Source: Gemmatimonadaceae bacterium (GTDB lineage: Bacteria > Gemmatimonadota > Gemmatimonadetes > Gemmatimonadales > Gemmatimonadaceae). Taken from it: a stretch of DNA of 6,501 nt. The stretch spans positions 1 through 6,501 of the forward strand of contig JANYKY010000258.1 of the NCBI GenBank assembly GCA_025357975.1. The letters run 5' to 3'. A program made the translations under genes and the position numbers. The first letter of the stretch is position 1. Each line of letters opens with the position of its first letter. The notes under the pieces were generated by a model. The model was not told where the DNA came from. It saw nothing but the letters and a program-made list of their open reading frames with translations, and ran no database searches. Below are positions 1 through 6,501 of the stretch, one piece after another.

Positions 1-621
1 GACGAGATACGGCGTGCTACGTCGGCAGGATTTGCGGATGGTATCGTCATCTCCGATCATGACGATGCCGGGTCACCCCAGGGCCGCAACCTGATCGAAT
101 CGATCGCCCAGGAGTTTGCAATCCCGGTTTGCGTCGAAGTCGGGGCCATCGACGGAGATGACATGTATCGGGAGGCGCGCGACCTCTCGAAAATTTCCGA
201 CCACATCATCGTCCAGCTCCCTCTTGTCGAGGACGCAGTGGCGACGATGCATCGCCTGAGTCTCGACGGCGTCGTTGTCTGCGCAAACTTTGTCTTCAAC
301 GGTGCCCAAGCCGTGCTCGCCGCGAAGGCGGGCGCGTCGATGGTGCGCGTTTCGCTGCACGATCTCGATGCACAGGGCCAGACAAGCACTGATGCAGTGA
401 CCGAAATTCGGTCGCTGCTCGAGGCAAGTGACTGCGAATGCGACGTGATGGTTGCATCCCCGAGCACGACGACACAATTCACGGAATGCGTCGCCGCTGG
501 TGCGCAGGTCGTTTCGATACGCCCGGACGTTCTTACTTCGCTTCTTCTTCATCCACTGACCGATCGAGGGCTAGATCGCTTCCTGAGCAACATCAGCAAG
601 CGACCCAAGGCCAGAGGATGA
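1..621 (+). CDS. Transaldolase / fructose-6-phosphate aldolase-like protein, probable pseudoenzyme (5' partial)
   Basis: The frame is open from base 1 to a TGA at 619-621, giving 206 residues; the start lies left of the window. From memory of the TalC/FSA subfamily of small transaldolases (about 215-220 aa), only roughly ten N-terminal residues are missing. The fold-level match is clear: an EAR-D/E-L-x-KI segment (residues 58-65), AAKAGA (111-116), LDAQGQ (122-127) and a C-terminal HPLTDxGLxxFL (184-195). The catalytic features do not match. The Schiff-base lysine of the VVK-x-P strand is Gln72 (codon 214-216), the TTNPS motif near the N-terminus reads VISDH (16-20), the arginine of the SPFVGR region is Asp121, and the arginine of the AASxR segment is Ser155. 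I infer it cannot do normal aldol/transaldol chemistry; its real role is unknown. The reading frame is intact with ordinary codon use, so it is not an obvious decaying pseudogene. It ends 4 nt before the HtrA gene. Confidence 0.8.
   Translation, partial: DEIRRATSAGFADGIVISDHDDAGSPQGRNLIESIAQEFAIPVCVEVGAIDGDDMYREARDLSKISDHIIVQLPLVEDAVATMHRLSLDGVVVCANFVFNGAQAVLAAKAGASMVRVSLHDLDAQGQTSTDAVTEIRSLLEASDCECDVMVASPSTTTQFTECVAAGAQVVSIRPDVLTSLLLHPLTDRGLDRFLSNISKRPKARG
613..618 (+). promoter_or_regulatory. Ribosome binding site of the htrA-like gene
   Basis: AGAGGA lies 7 nt before the ATG at 626 and inside the last codons of the upstream transaldolase-like gene. It supports ATG 626 as the start, and that start places a lipoprotein signal at the N-terminus. 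Confidence 0.6.
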
Positions 622-625
622 GCTG

Positions 626-2014
626 ATGCGGGTAGCGCTCGCACTCGCCGCGCTTTCGGTTCTGGCTGCCTGCAAAGGCGATACTCTCCCATCGGCACAG
701 GCAACGCAGGTATCGGCGGACCAGACGGCCGGAATTTCTAACCAGCGCAGGACGGCTATAACATCTGCGGTTGCACGCGTCTCGCCCTCTGTCGTCACGG
801 TACAAACCGAAATGGTTGAAGCTGTTCCAGCCGATTTTTACGAGCAGTTTTTCGGCGGACGTACGGGGCGCCGCTCATCCGCCGGGCTTGGATCTGGTTT
901 CATCGTTCGCGAAGACGGTGTAATCGTCACAAACGCACACGTCGTTAGCGGAGCTACAAAGATTTCTGTCGCGTTGCGCGATGGAACCACGTATCCAGCT
1001 AAGCTGCTCGGCGCCGATGAAACCAACGATCTTGCGGTTATCAAGATCGACGCGAAGAACCTTCCAATCGCCACGCTCGGCAGCTCCTCGAATCTCCTCA
1101 TTGGAGAATGGGCGATCGCGATCGGCAGTCCGTACGGATTTATTCTCGCTAACACTGAGCCAAGCGTGACCGCCGGAGTCGTGAGCGGAACGGGTCGTAA
1201 TCTGGCGGCCGAAAGCGACGGTGCCGGCGTATACGTGGACATGATTCAAACCGACGCTGCCATCAATCCCGGCAATTCGGGCGGACCACTCGTAAACGCG
1301 ATGGGTGAAGTCATCGGAGTGAACAGCTCGATCTATTCGCCGAGCGGCGGTTCAGTCGGGCTCGGTTTTGCCATCCCGATTAATCGCGCCCGGCGCGTCA
1401 CGGAGGATCTTCTCGCGCACGGCGTGATCAAGCGACCGTGGATTGGCCTGAAGCTCGGGATGACGCCGCCGGGAACTCCTGGTGGCCCATCGAAGGCAGC
1501 GGTAATCACGTCAGTCGTCCCAGGATCTCCAGCTGCACGCGCGGGCATTCAGGCGAATGATCTGCTCGTCCGCTCGCGTGACCGGGCGATTCACAATCCG
1601 TACGACTGGGAGGCCGAGAGGCTCGAGCTGCGCGTCGGCGATGAGGTTCCCCTGGTCGTGAAACGTGGTGGTCGCGACATCAGCGTAAGAGTGAAAGTCG
1701 CAGACCTCCCGGATGTCAACGCGCCCAAAGTCACGGTATTAAAAGAAATTCAATTGGTCACGCTGACTCCCGCCATCCGCGCGGAACGCGGCATCAGGCG
1801 TGCGAACGGTGCTCTCATCCAGTCAGTGAGCGAACGTGTTGCGGAGCAACTGGGCATCCAGAATGGTGACGTAATTCTCCAGATCAATCAGGTCCCGATC
1901 GCCGATGCCGAGGCGGCCGCGAAGGCTCTCGATTACTACTCGGGCCGCGGTGGAATCGTCATGTACATCGAGCGGCAAGGCCAGGTCTACACTACTGAAT
2001 TCGTGATTCAGTAG
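626..2014 (+). CDS. HtrA/Deg-family serine endoprotease with two PDZ domains, predicted lipoprotein
   Basis: A 462-aa envelope protease/chaperone of the HtrA (DegP/DegQ/DegS) family, which degrades or refolds damaged periplasmic proteins. The trypsin-like domain (about 45-265) has the full triad: His105 in TNAH, Asp135 in TNDLAV and Ser218 in GNSGGP. PDZ1 spans about 271-360 (VVPGSPAARAGI at 297-308) and PDZ2 about 370-460 (GIQNGDVILQIN at 410-421). Two PDZ domains match the DegP/DegQ layout rather than single-PDZ DegS. The N-terminus has Arg2, a short hydrophobic stretch and LAAC ending at Cys16, a good lipobox, so I infer lipid anchoring. Lys17 follows the Cys; there is no Asp at +2, which by the E. 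coli rule would favour the outer membrane. A low-complexity linker (about 20-45) follows. The ATG at 626 is supported by AGAGGA 7 nt upstream. The stop is 1 nt before the purB start. I cannot say which paralogue (degP, degQ or mucD) it is. Confidence 0.93.
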   Translation: MRVALALAALSVLAACKGDTLPSAQATQVSADQTAGISNQRRTAITSAVARVSPSVVTVQTEMVEAVPADFYEQFFGGRTGRRSSAGLGSGFIVREDGVIVTNAHVVSGATKISVALRDGTTYPAKLLGADETNDLAVIKIDAKNLPIATLGSSSNLLIGEWAIAIGSPYGFILANTEPSVTAGVVSGTGRNLAAESDGAGVYVDMIQTDAAINPGNSGGPLVNAMGEVIGVNSSIYSPSGGSVGLGFAIPINRARRVTEDLLAHGVIKRPWIGLKLGMTPPGTPGGPSKAAVITSVVPGSPAARAGIQANDLLVRSRDRAIHNPYDWEAERLELRVGDEVPLVVKRGGRDISVRVKVADLPDVNAPKVTVLKEIQLVTLTPAIRAERGIRRANGALIQSVSERVAEQLGIQNGDVILQINQVPIADAEAAAKALDYYSGRGGIVMYIERQGQVYTTEFVIQ

Positions 2015-2015
2015 C

Positions 2016-3446
2016 GTGCACGACACCTATAACTCGCCGCTGGCGGGACGATATGCGTCGCGCGCGATGCTCGAGCTGTGGTCGGCACAGACACGCCATG
2101 GCCTGTGGCGTCGCCTATGGCTTGCCCTCGCTGAGGCCGAGCAGGAACTCGGAGCCGACATTCCCGTCGCCGCTATCGACCAAATGCGCGAGCAGCTCGA
2201 CAACATCGACTTCGACGCTGTTGCGGAATACGAGAAGCGCTTTCGGCACGACGTCATGGCTCACGTGCACGCGTTTGGTGATGTTGCACCAGCGGCCAAA
2301 CCTTTCATCCATCTCGGTGCTACAAGCGCGTTTGTAACCGACAACGCCGACCTGATTCTGATGCGTCGCGGCCTTGATTTGTTGCGCGAACGCACACTGA
2401 CGGTTATTCGCGCGCTGCAGGTGTTCGCCGAGAAATGGAAAGGCGAGCCAACACTTGGCTACACTCATCTTCAGCCAGCCCAGCTCACCACTGTAGGAAA
2501 ACGGGCAACTCTCTGGATGCAGGACCTGGTACTCGATCTTCGTGACATCGAGTACCGTCGGCGGTCGCTCCCATTTCGCGGAGTAAAGGGAACGACGGGC
2601 ACGCAGGCGAGCTTTCTCGAGATTTTCGGCGGCGATCACGCAAAAGTCCGCAAGCTCGACGAGCTCGTTACAGCCAAGATGGATTTTCTTTCTGCACTTC
2701 CCGTCACGGGCCAGACGTATACAAGAAAACTTGACGCCGGCGTTTTGTCCGCCGTATCTGGGCTTGCTGCAAGCGCGGCGAAATTTGGCAGCGACATTCG
2801 AATGCTCCAGTCATTCGGAGAAATGGAAGAGCCATTTGAGTCCGAACAAGTCGGGTCATCCGCGATGGCATACAAGAGGAATCCGATGCGATCAGAGCGG
2901 ATCAATTCCCTCGCGCGTTTTGTATTGAACCTCGAAGCGAATGCCAACCAGACGCACAGCGTTCAGTATTTCGAGCGCACGCTGGACGATAGTGCGAACC
3001 GACGGCTTGCGATTCCAGAATCATTTCTGGCGACCGACGCTATCATGCTCATCTACGCAAACATCGCATCGGGTCTCGAAGTCCATCCGGCCAGAATCCG
3101 CCAGCGTGTCGCCGCCGAGCTTCCATTCATGGCAACAGAAAAGCTCATCGTTCAATCGGTGAAGGCCGGAGGAGACCGCCAGGCCGTGCACGAAACGATT
3201 CGCCGACATTCAATGGCGGCCTCGCAATCGATGAAAGAAGGTGCACCACGAAACGACCTGCTCGATCGCTTGTCGGCGGATCGATCGCTGAGACTCTCAG
3301 CCGAGCACATCTCGGCGGTGGCTGATGCATCGCAGTACGTCGGACGTGCGCCGGCCCAGGTCGAAGAATTTCTTGCTGAAGTGATCGCACCGATTCTCGC
3401 GGCGAGCGGGACATCAGAGGTGTCGGTTCAAGAGTTGCGCGTTTGA
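2016..3446 (+). CDS. purB: Adenylosuccinate lyase (human-type)
   Basis: A 476-aa fumarate-lyase superfamily enzyme that removes fumarate from SAICAR (giving AICAR) and from adenylosuccinate (giving AMP) in cytosolic purine synthesis. The start is GTG 2016, which retains the conserved N-terminal YxSPLAxRYAS block (5-15). There is no clear Shine-Dalgarno, and the upstream stop ends 1 nt before, so coupling to htrA is likely. Catalytic-region motifs are [12 protein letters not shown] (77-88), HLGATS (99-104), THLQPAQ with the presumed general-acid His151, and the mobile-loop signature at 280-290 with Ser281/Ser282 and YKRNP. Length and many blocks ([12 protein letters not shown] at 190-201, TGQTYTRK at 231-238, [13 protein letters not shown] at 318-330, ELPFMATE further on) match human ADSL as I remember it more closely than the shorter B. 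subtilis PurB. One oddity is Ala285 where ADSLs usually have Pro (AM-P-YKRNP). Its stop overlaps the purC start by 1 nt. Confidence 0.96.
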   Translation: MHDTYNSPLAGRYASRAMLELWSAQTRHGLWRRLWLALAEAEQELGADIPVAAIDQMREQLDNIDFDAVAEYEKRFRHDVMAHVHAFGDVAPAAKPFIHLGATSAFVTDNADLILMRRGLDLLRERTLTVIRALQVFAEKWKGEPTLGYTHLQPAQLTTVGKRATLWMQDLVLDLRDIEYRRRSLPFRGVKGTTGTQASFLEIFGGDHAKVRKLDELVTAKMDFLSALPVTGQTYTRKLDAGVLSAVSGLAASAAKFGSDIRMLQSFGEMEEPFESEQVGSSAMAYKRNPMRSERINSLARFVLNLEANANQTHSVQYFERTLDDSANRRLAIPESFLATDAIMLIYANIASGLEVHPARIRQRVAAELPFMATEKLIVQSVKAGGDRQAVHETIRRHSMAASQSMKEGAPRNDLLDRLSADRSLRLSAEHISAVADASQYVGRAPAQVEEFLAEVIAPILAASGTSEVSVQELRV

Positions 3447-4387
3447 TGCTGGTCGATCACACAGATCTTCCACTCCGTCTCCTTCGTCGGGGAAAAGTTC
3501 GCGACGTCTACGAAGTTGATAATTCTAGGGTGTTGCTGGTCGCGACCGACCGGGTAAGCGCATTCGATGTGGTGATGGACGCGCCGGTACCCTATAAAGG
3601 CGCGGTTCTCACGCAGCTCACCGCATGGTGGCTCGGGCAGCTCGCTTCGTCGGTCCGGCATCACATGATCTCGTCGGACATCGATGAAATCATCCGGCGC
3701 GTGCCTTCGCTCGAGCCGCACAAAGCCGAGCTTGCCGGGCGGTCGATGCTTTCTCTCCGCGCAGAAGTGTTCCCCGTCGAATGCGTGATCAGGGGCTACC
3801 TCTCAGGGTCCGCCTGGAAGGAATACTCTGCAATGGGAACTCTCGCCGGGGAGTTGTTGCCATCAGGAATGAAAGAGTCCGAGCAGATGCCGGCTCCGCT
3901 CTTCAGTCCGGCCACCAAGGCCGACGAAGGGCACGACGAGAACATCACTATCACACGGACGCGCGAGATAATTGGCGCCGGCCAGGCGGCGGAGTTGGAG
4001 CGCCTGACGAGACTCGTCTACGAGTTTGGAAGTACGATCGCAGCGGCCCGCGGCGTCGTCATTGCCGACACAAAGCTCGAGTTCGGGTACGTCGGAAAGG
4101 CCGAAAAATTCGATCCCTCAAGTGTTATATTAGTCGACGAAGTGCTGACCCCGGATAGCTCTCGTTTCTGGCCGGCTGACCAGTTCCAGCCGGGACGCTC
4201 ACAGCCGAGTTTCGACAAGCAGCCGTTGCGTGATTATCTCGAGGGCGAGCGTCGCGCCGGACGGTGGAACGGAGATCATCCGCCGCCCCGACTCCCGGCC
4301 GAGGTCGTCTCCGCAATGAGCGAACGCTATCTCGAGATTTATCGCCGGCTCACGCTCACTCCGCTCGACAGGGGAGCTCTGGATTGA
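3446..4387 (+). CDS. purC: Phosphoribosylaminoimidazole-succinocarboxamide (SAICAR) synthase
   Basis: A 313-aa ATP-dependent ligase joining CAIR and aspartate to make SAICAR, the substrate of the PurB encoded just upstream. Visible motifs in order are GKVRD (16-20, nucleotide-binding hairpin), TDRVSAFD (34-41), an [12 protein letters not shown] block ending near residue 127, [15 protein letters not shown] (153-167), DTKLEFG (208-214), [13 protein letters not shown] (230-242) and DKQPLRDYL (257-265). Length and the long C-terminal part match the yeast Ade1-like form rather than the roughly 240-aa B. subtilis/E. coli form. I chose ATG 3446, whose first base is the last base of the purB TGA; a TTG one codon earlier (3443) is possible but less likely. 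Only a weak AAGAG (3430-3434) precedes it, so translation is probably coupled to purB. The TGA overlaps the psd start by 4 nt. Confidence 0.96.
   Translation: MLVDHTDLPLRLLRRGKVRDVYEVDNSRVLLVATDRVSAFDVVMDAPVPYKGAVLTQLTAWWLGQLASSVRHHMISSDIDEIIRRVPSLEPHKAELAGRSMLSLRAEVFPVECVIRGYLSGSAWKEYSAMGTLAGELLPSGMKESEQMPAPLFSPATKADEGHDENITITRTREIIGAGQAAELERLTRLVYEFGSTIAAARGVVIADTKLEFGYVGKAEKFDPSSVILVDEVLTPDSSRFWPADQFQPGRSQPSFDKQPLRDYLEGERRAGRWNGDHPPPRLPAEVVSAMSERYLEIYRRLTLTPLDRGALD
4370..4376 (+). promoter_or_regulatory. Strong ribosome binding site fixing the TTG start of psd
   Basis: AGGGGAG sits 7 nt before the TTG at 4384, inside the 3' end of purC. It is the best Shine-Dalgarno in the window and decides the psd start. 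The far-upstream ATG at 4264 would prepend about 40 residues encoded out of frame over conserved purC sequence. Confidence 0.7.
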
Positions 4388-5037
4388 ATTTCGCACGCGA
4401 AGGATATGTCTTCATCGGTATCGCAGCTGCGGCGGCGGCCTCGACGTTCGTCGTTGCGCTTGCGCGACGCTCGTGGGCCCTCTGGCTTCTCGCGATCGTC
4501 ATCACAATCATCGCACTGTGGGTCGCGTATTTTTTCCGTGACCCCGAGCGGACCGGCGAGCGCGGCGCGCGAGTCGTCGTTGCCCCTGCCGATGGAAAGC
4601 TCATACTGATCACCGAGGTCGATGAGCCTGGCTTCATCGGCGGCAAGGCGTTGCGCCTCTCCATCTTCATGAATGTCTTCAACGTCCACGTCAATCGTTA
4701 TCCGATCGATGGAACGGTGAAATACCTTCATTACAACAAAGGCAAGTTTCTCAACGCTGCTGCCGAGAAATCGAGCCTCGAAAATGAGCAAAGCTCGGTC
4801 GGAATAGAATCGGGACCGTATCGGATACTTGTCCGACAGATCGCGGGCCTTATCGCGAGGCGAATCGTGACCTACAGCCGCGTAGGTGATACGGCGAAGC
4901 AGGGCGAGCGGATGGGCATGATCAGGTTCGGTTCACGTGTCGACGTGTTCATTCCGACCGATTCAAAGTTGCGCGCTAACCTCGGGTTGATGACTACCGC
5001 AGGAACGACTGTTCTCGCCGAGCTGCCTCAAAGATGA
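4384..5037 (+). CDS. psd: Phosphatidylserine decarboxylase, short form
   Basis: A 217-aa membrane-associated, pyruvoyl-dependent enzyme converting phosphatidylserine to phosphatidylethanolamine, the step after PssA. The start is TTG 4384, overlapping the purC TGA by 4 nt and backed by a strong AGGGGAG. The N-terminus carries two hydrophobic segments (about 8-27 and 31-50), then FRDPER (51-56), APADG (67-71), [11 protein letters not shown] (95-105) and the self-cleavage site FGSRVD (182-187). By family knowledge the proenzyme cleaves between Gly183 and Ser184, and Ser184 becomes the pyruvoyl group; Asp70 and His102 fit the other members of the Asp-His-Ser self-processing triad. The GS (not LGST) site and the length near 215 aa match the short Psd family (PSD-A, including archaetidylserine decarboxylase-like forms), not the roughly 320-aa E. 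coli type. Phosphatidylserine is the likely substrate because pssA follows with a 4-nt overlap. Confidence 0.94.
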   Translation: MNFAREGYVFIGIAAAAAASTFVVALARRSWALWLLAIVITIIALWVAYFFRDPERTGERGARVVVAPADGKLILITEVDEPGFIGGKALRLSIFMNVFNVHVNRYPIDGTVKYLHYNKGKFLNAAAEKSSLENEQSSVGIESGPYRILVRQIAGLIARRIVTYSRVGDTAKQGERMGMIRFGSRVDVFIPTDSKLRANLGLMTTAGTTVLAELPQR

Positions 5038-5999
5038 CAGATCCGGGGGGCCACTCGGCTGCACGATCGGGTGAGAACCGGCCCCGAAAAATTCGACGAG
5101 CCGTTGTCATTTTGCCGAGCGGGCTCACTCTGGCAAATCTGTTTTGCGGCGTCTTCGCCATTATATCGGCATCCCGCGGCCAGTTTGACTTCGCCGGATT
5201 GCTCATTGTTCTGGGCGGCGTAGCGGACGCACTCGATGGAAGAGTGGCGCGGGCGACCGGCAGTGGATCGCGTTTTGGCTCGGAGCTCGATTCACTCGTA
5301 GACGTGATCTCGTTTGGCCTCGCGCCGGCGCTGATCATGTACTTCGCCGTACTCAATCGCGACGGCTGGGAATGGCTCATCCCGTTTCTGTATGTCGTCT
5401 GCGCTGCCATTCGTCTTGCGCGGTTCAACGTCGAGCAGGCCGGGCGGGCAAAAAGATATTTTCACGGACTTCCGAGCCCGGCCGCCGGTCTGACACTCGC
5501 GACATACTACTGGTTCAGCCAGACGCCTCTTTACAACCAGACAATTCTCGGCGACCTGCCCTGGCATTTCTGGCTGCGGTTCCTGATGCTCGCGCTCGCA
5601 TTTCTGATGATCAGCAACGTTTCATACCCCGCTGTTCCGACGATCGGGTATCGCAAGCTCAATGAGATTCTTGGGTCACTTGTTGTCGCTGTGACGATCA
5701 TTGGCGTGATCGTGCTTCGAAAGCAGTTTTACTTCCCTGCGCTCGTTTTGTATGTGCTGTATGGAGTCGCCAAGACCGTCTTCTTCGGCTTGATTGGACG
5801 GCGGCCACGCGGAAACGTGCCGGTGATTTCCGACAGTGATGAAGAAATCGAACCAGAGGACGCCCGGATTTCCGTTCCGGACATCGGACCCGATCAGCCT
5901 CCGGCGAGACGTCGTCGCCGCAGAAAGCCGTACCCTCGTGAAGATCGGTCGGGCCCGCGGCAATTCCCGCCCCGTCTTCCGGAGGATGTTGACGAGTGA
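5034..5999 (+). CDS. pssA: CDP-diacylglycerol-serine O-phosphatidyltransferase (phosphatidylserine synthase)
   Basis: A 321-aa integral membrane CDP-alcohol phosphatidyltransferase that makes phosphatidylserine from CDP-diacylglycerol and L-serine, feeding the Psd encoded upstream. The superfamily motif DGx2ARx8Gx3Dx3D is complete: Asp68-Gly69, Ala72-Arg73, Gly82, Asp86 and Asp90, with a further Asp at 65. PSGLTLANLFCG (28-39) and the HGLPSPAAG block (144-152) are typical of the B. subtilis/yeast-type PssA; the PLD-like E. coli PssA is unrelated. Several hydrophobic segments follow, to about residue 255. After this comes a polar tail of about 65 residues: acidic at 267-276, then arginine-rich (six Arg at 292-297 plus Lys298), ending PEDVDE. 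The core family does not need this tail. The start ATG 5034 overlaps the psd TGA by 4 nt; no strong ribosome binding site is seen, consistent with coupling. Confidence 0.94.
   Translation: MTDPGGHSAARSGENRPRKIRRAVVILPSGLTLANLFCGVFAIISASRGQFDFAGLLIVLGGVADALDGRVARATGSGSRFGSELDSLVDVISFGLAPALIMYFAVLNRDGWEWLIPFLYVVCAAIRLARFNVEQAGRAKRYFHGLPSPAAGLTLATYYWFSQTPLYNQTILGDLPWHFWLRFLMLALAFLMISNVSYPAVPTIGYRKLNEILGSLVVAVTIIGVIVLRKQFYFPALVLYVLYGVAKTVFFGLIGRRPRGNVPVISDSDEEIEPEDARISVPDIGPDQPPARRRRRRKPYPREDRSGPRQFPPRLPEDVDE
5981..5985 (+). promoter_or_regulatory. Ribosome binding site of purS
   Basis: GGAGG lies 10 nt before the GTG start at 5996, inside the end of pssA. It supports the GTG start overlapping the pssA stop. 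Confidence 0.55.
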
Positions 6000-6253
6000 C
6001 TGCATTCCGTGTGTCAGTTCACATCACACCGCGCCGAGGTATTCTGGATCCGCAGGGCAAGGCTGTCGTGGGCGCGCTGCATTCCCTCGGCTTTAACGGA
6101 GTGACAGAAGTACATGTCGGCCGCTACATAATAGTGGAAACGGATGCCGAAGATGCTTCCGGTGCGGAGGCGTCGGTTCGGTCGATGTGCGAGCGATTGC
6201 TCGCCAATCCGGTTATCGAAGACTTTGAGATCGAGTCAGCCGCCGCGCAATGA
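5996..6253 (+). CDS. purS: Phosphoribosylformylglycinamidine (FGAM) synthase subunit PurS
   Basis: An 85-aa small subunit of the three-part PurS/PurQ/PurL FGAM synthase, which converts FGAR, ATP and glutamine to FGAM. PurS has no catalytic residues of its own; by family knowledge it is a dimer that bridges the glutaminase PurQ and the synthetase PurL. Visible features are an N-terminal strand ([10 protein letters not shown], 4-13), the LDPQGKAV signature (17-24), the helix through LGFNGV and the [10 protein letters not shown] strand (39-48), then a second helix and strand ([17 protein letters not shown]). Length is typical of the family (about 80-85 aa). GTG 5996 is used because it gives the usual N-terminus and has GGAGG upstream; it overlaps the pssA TGA by 4 nt. 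A separate purS implies that purL here encodes the small, PurS/PurQ-dependent form. Confidence 0.95.
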   Translation: MTAFRVSVHITPRRGILDPQGKAVVGALHSLGFNGVTEVHVGRYIIVETDAEDASGAEASVRSMCERLLANPVIEDFEIESAAAQ

Positions 6254-6501
6254 AGTTCGGCATCGTGACATTTCCCGGCTCCAACTGCGATTACGATGCT
6301 TTCCACGCAGTCGTCGATTCGCTCGGTGAACAGGCGGTTTATCTCTGGCACAAAGATCATGACCTGCAGGGAGTCGACGTCGTAATTCTTCCTGGCGGGT
6401 TCAGTTACGGCGATTACCTACGGGCAGGCGCAATTGCGAGATTCAGTCCGATCATGCGTGAAGTCGCCGCACATGCCGAGCGGGGCGCGCCGGTGATTGG
6501 G
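6250..6501 (+). CDS. purQ: FGAM synthase subunit PurQ, glutamine amidotransferase (3' partial)
   Basis: The first 84 residues of a class I glutamine amidotransferase that supplies ammonia to PurL in FGAM synthesis. Diagnostic PurQ blocks are [14 protein letters not shown] (3-16) and [17 protein letters not shown] (47-63). The sequence stops after PVIG (81-84), right where the family continues into the GxCNGFQ nucleophile motif, so the catalytic Cys and the later His/Glu are outside the window and cannot be checked. ATG 6250 overlaps the purS TGA by 4 nt; no clear Shine-Dalgarno is seen, so it is probably coupled to purS. The full family length is about 225-230 aa. Confidence 0.95.
   Translation, partial: MKFGIVTFPGSNCDYDAFHAVVDSLGEQAVYLWHKDHDLQGVDVVILPGGFSYGDYLRAGAIARFSPIMREVAAHAERGAPVIG

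Noticed and set aside
73..552. Long minus-strand open frames (73-552 and 57-482) opposite the transaldolase-like gene
   Set aside because: They mirror a frame with clear family similarity, have no recognisable domain, and are expected by chance in GC-rich coding DNA.
1111..1126. GCGATCGC palindrome resembling the cyanobacterial HIP1 repeat
   Set aside because: I saw only this one copy in the window, it lies within the conserved protease domain, and gene content is not cyanobacterial.
1736..1760. AT-rich stretch in the htrA-like gene as a possible internal promoter for purB
   Set aside because: It encodes the linker between the PDZ domains and has no convincing -35/-10 pair by eye, so I do not call it.
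2115..2639. 174-aa minus-strand open frame inside purB
   Set aside because: It lies wholly opposite highly conserved purB sequence, with no recognisable motif and no plausible gene context.
4120..4136. AT-rich patch with a TTATATTA -10-like sequence inside purC
   Set aside because: No suitable -35 element is seen at the right spacing, and the bases encode the conserved strand before [10 protein letters not shown].
4264..4383. ATG 4264 as the psd start, adding about 40 residues
   Set aside because: The added residues are purC sequence read out of frame, have no signal or Psd similarity, and TTG 4384 has a strong ribosome binding site.
4339..4791. 150-aa minus-strand open frame opposite psd
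   Set aside because: It overlaps a well-supported psd in antisense, and its charged, low-complexity composition is typical of a shadow frame.
5836..6096. 86-aa plus-strand open frame across the pssA/purS junction
   Set aside because: It is out of frame with both well-supported genes and has no recognisable domain.

Overview
The window is a single, tightly packed run of genes, all on the + strand. It looks like one transcription unit (or a slice of one) from a moderately GC-rich Gram-negative bacterium. A likely lipoprotein HtrA protease and a phosphatidylserine synthase/decarboxylase pair point to a diderm. The combination of a yeast-type SAICAR synthetase, a human-type adenylosuccinate lyase and a short Psd is what I would expect from Gemmatimonadota or a related lineage. 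That placement is inference from gene content; no rRNA or other decisive marker is present.

Layout, left to right: (1) the 3' part of a transaldolase/fructose-6-phosphate-aldolase-like protein that lacks the Schiff-base lysine and other active-site motifs (1-621); (2) an HtrA/Deg serine protease with a complete catalytic triad, two PDZ domains and a lipobox (626-2014); (3) purB (2016-3446); (4) purC (3446-4387); (5) psd (4384-5037); (6) pssA (5034-5999); (7) purS (5996-6253); (8) the first 84 codons of purQ (6250 to the right edge). Only 5 bases in the window lie outside coding sequence. The seven junctions are gaps of 4 and 1 nt, then overlaps of 1, 4, 4, 4 and 4 nt, so translational coupling is likely throughout. 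No RNA gene, mobile element, CRISPR array, terminator or convincing internal promoter was found.

Functionally, purB, purC, purS and purQ belong to de novo purine synthesis: FGAM synthase subunits PurS/PurQ, SAICAR synthase, and the lyase acting on SAICAR and adenylosuccinate. Inserted between purC and purS are the two consecutive steps that make phosphatidylethanolamine: PssA makes phosphatidylserine from CDP-diacylglycerol and serine, and Psd decarboxylates it. Envelope protein quality control (HtrA) sits directly upstream. The run therefore joins nucleotide synthesis, membrane lipid synthesis and envelope maintenance.

The most interesting points are the apparent transaldolase pseudoenzyme, the phospholipid pair embedded in the purine genes, the predicted lipoprotein anchoring of HtrA, and the strikingly eukaryote-like PurB. 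I see no wholly new system here.
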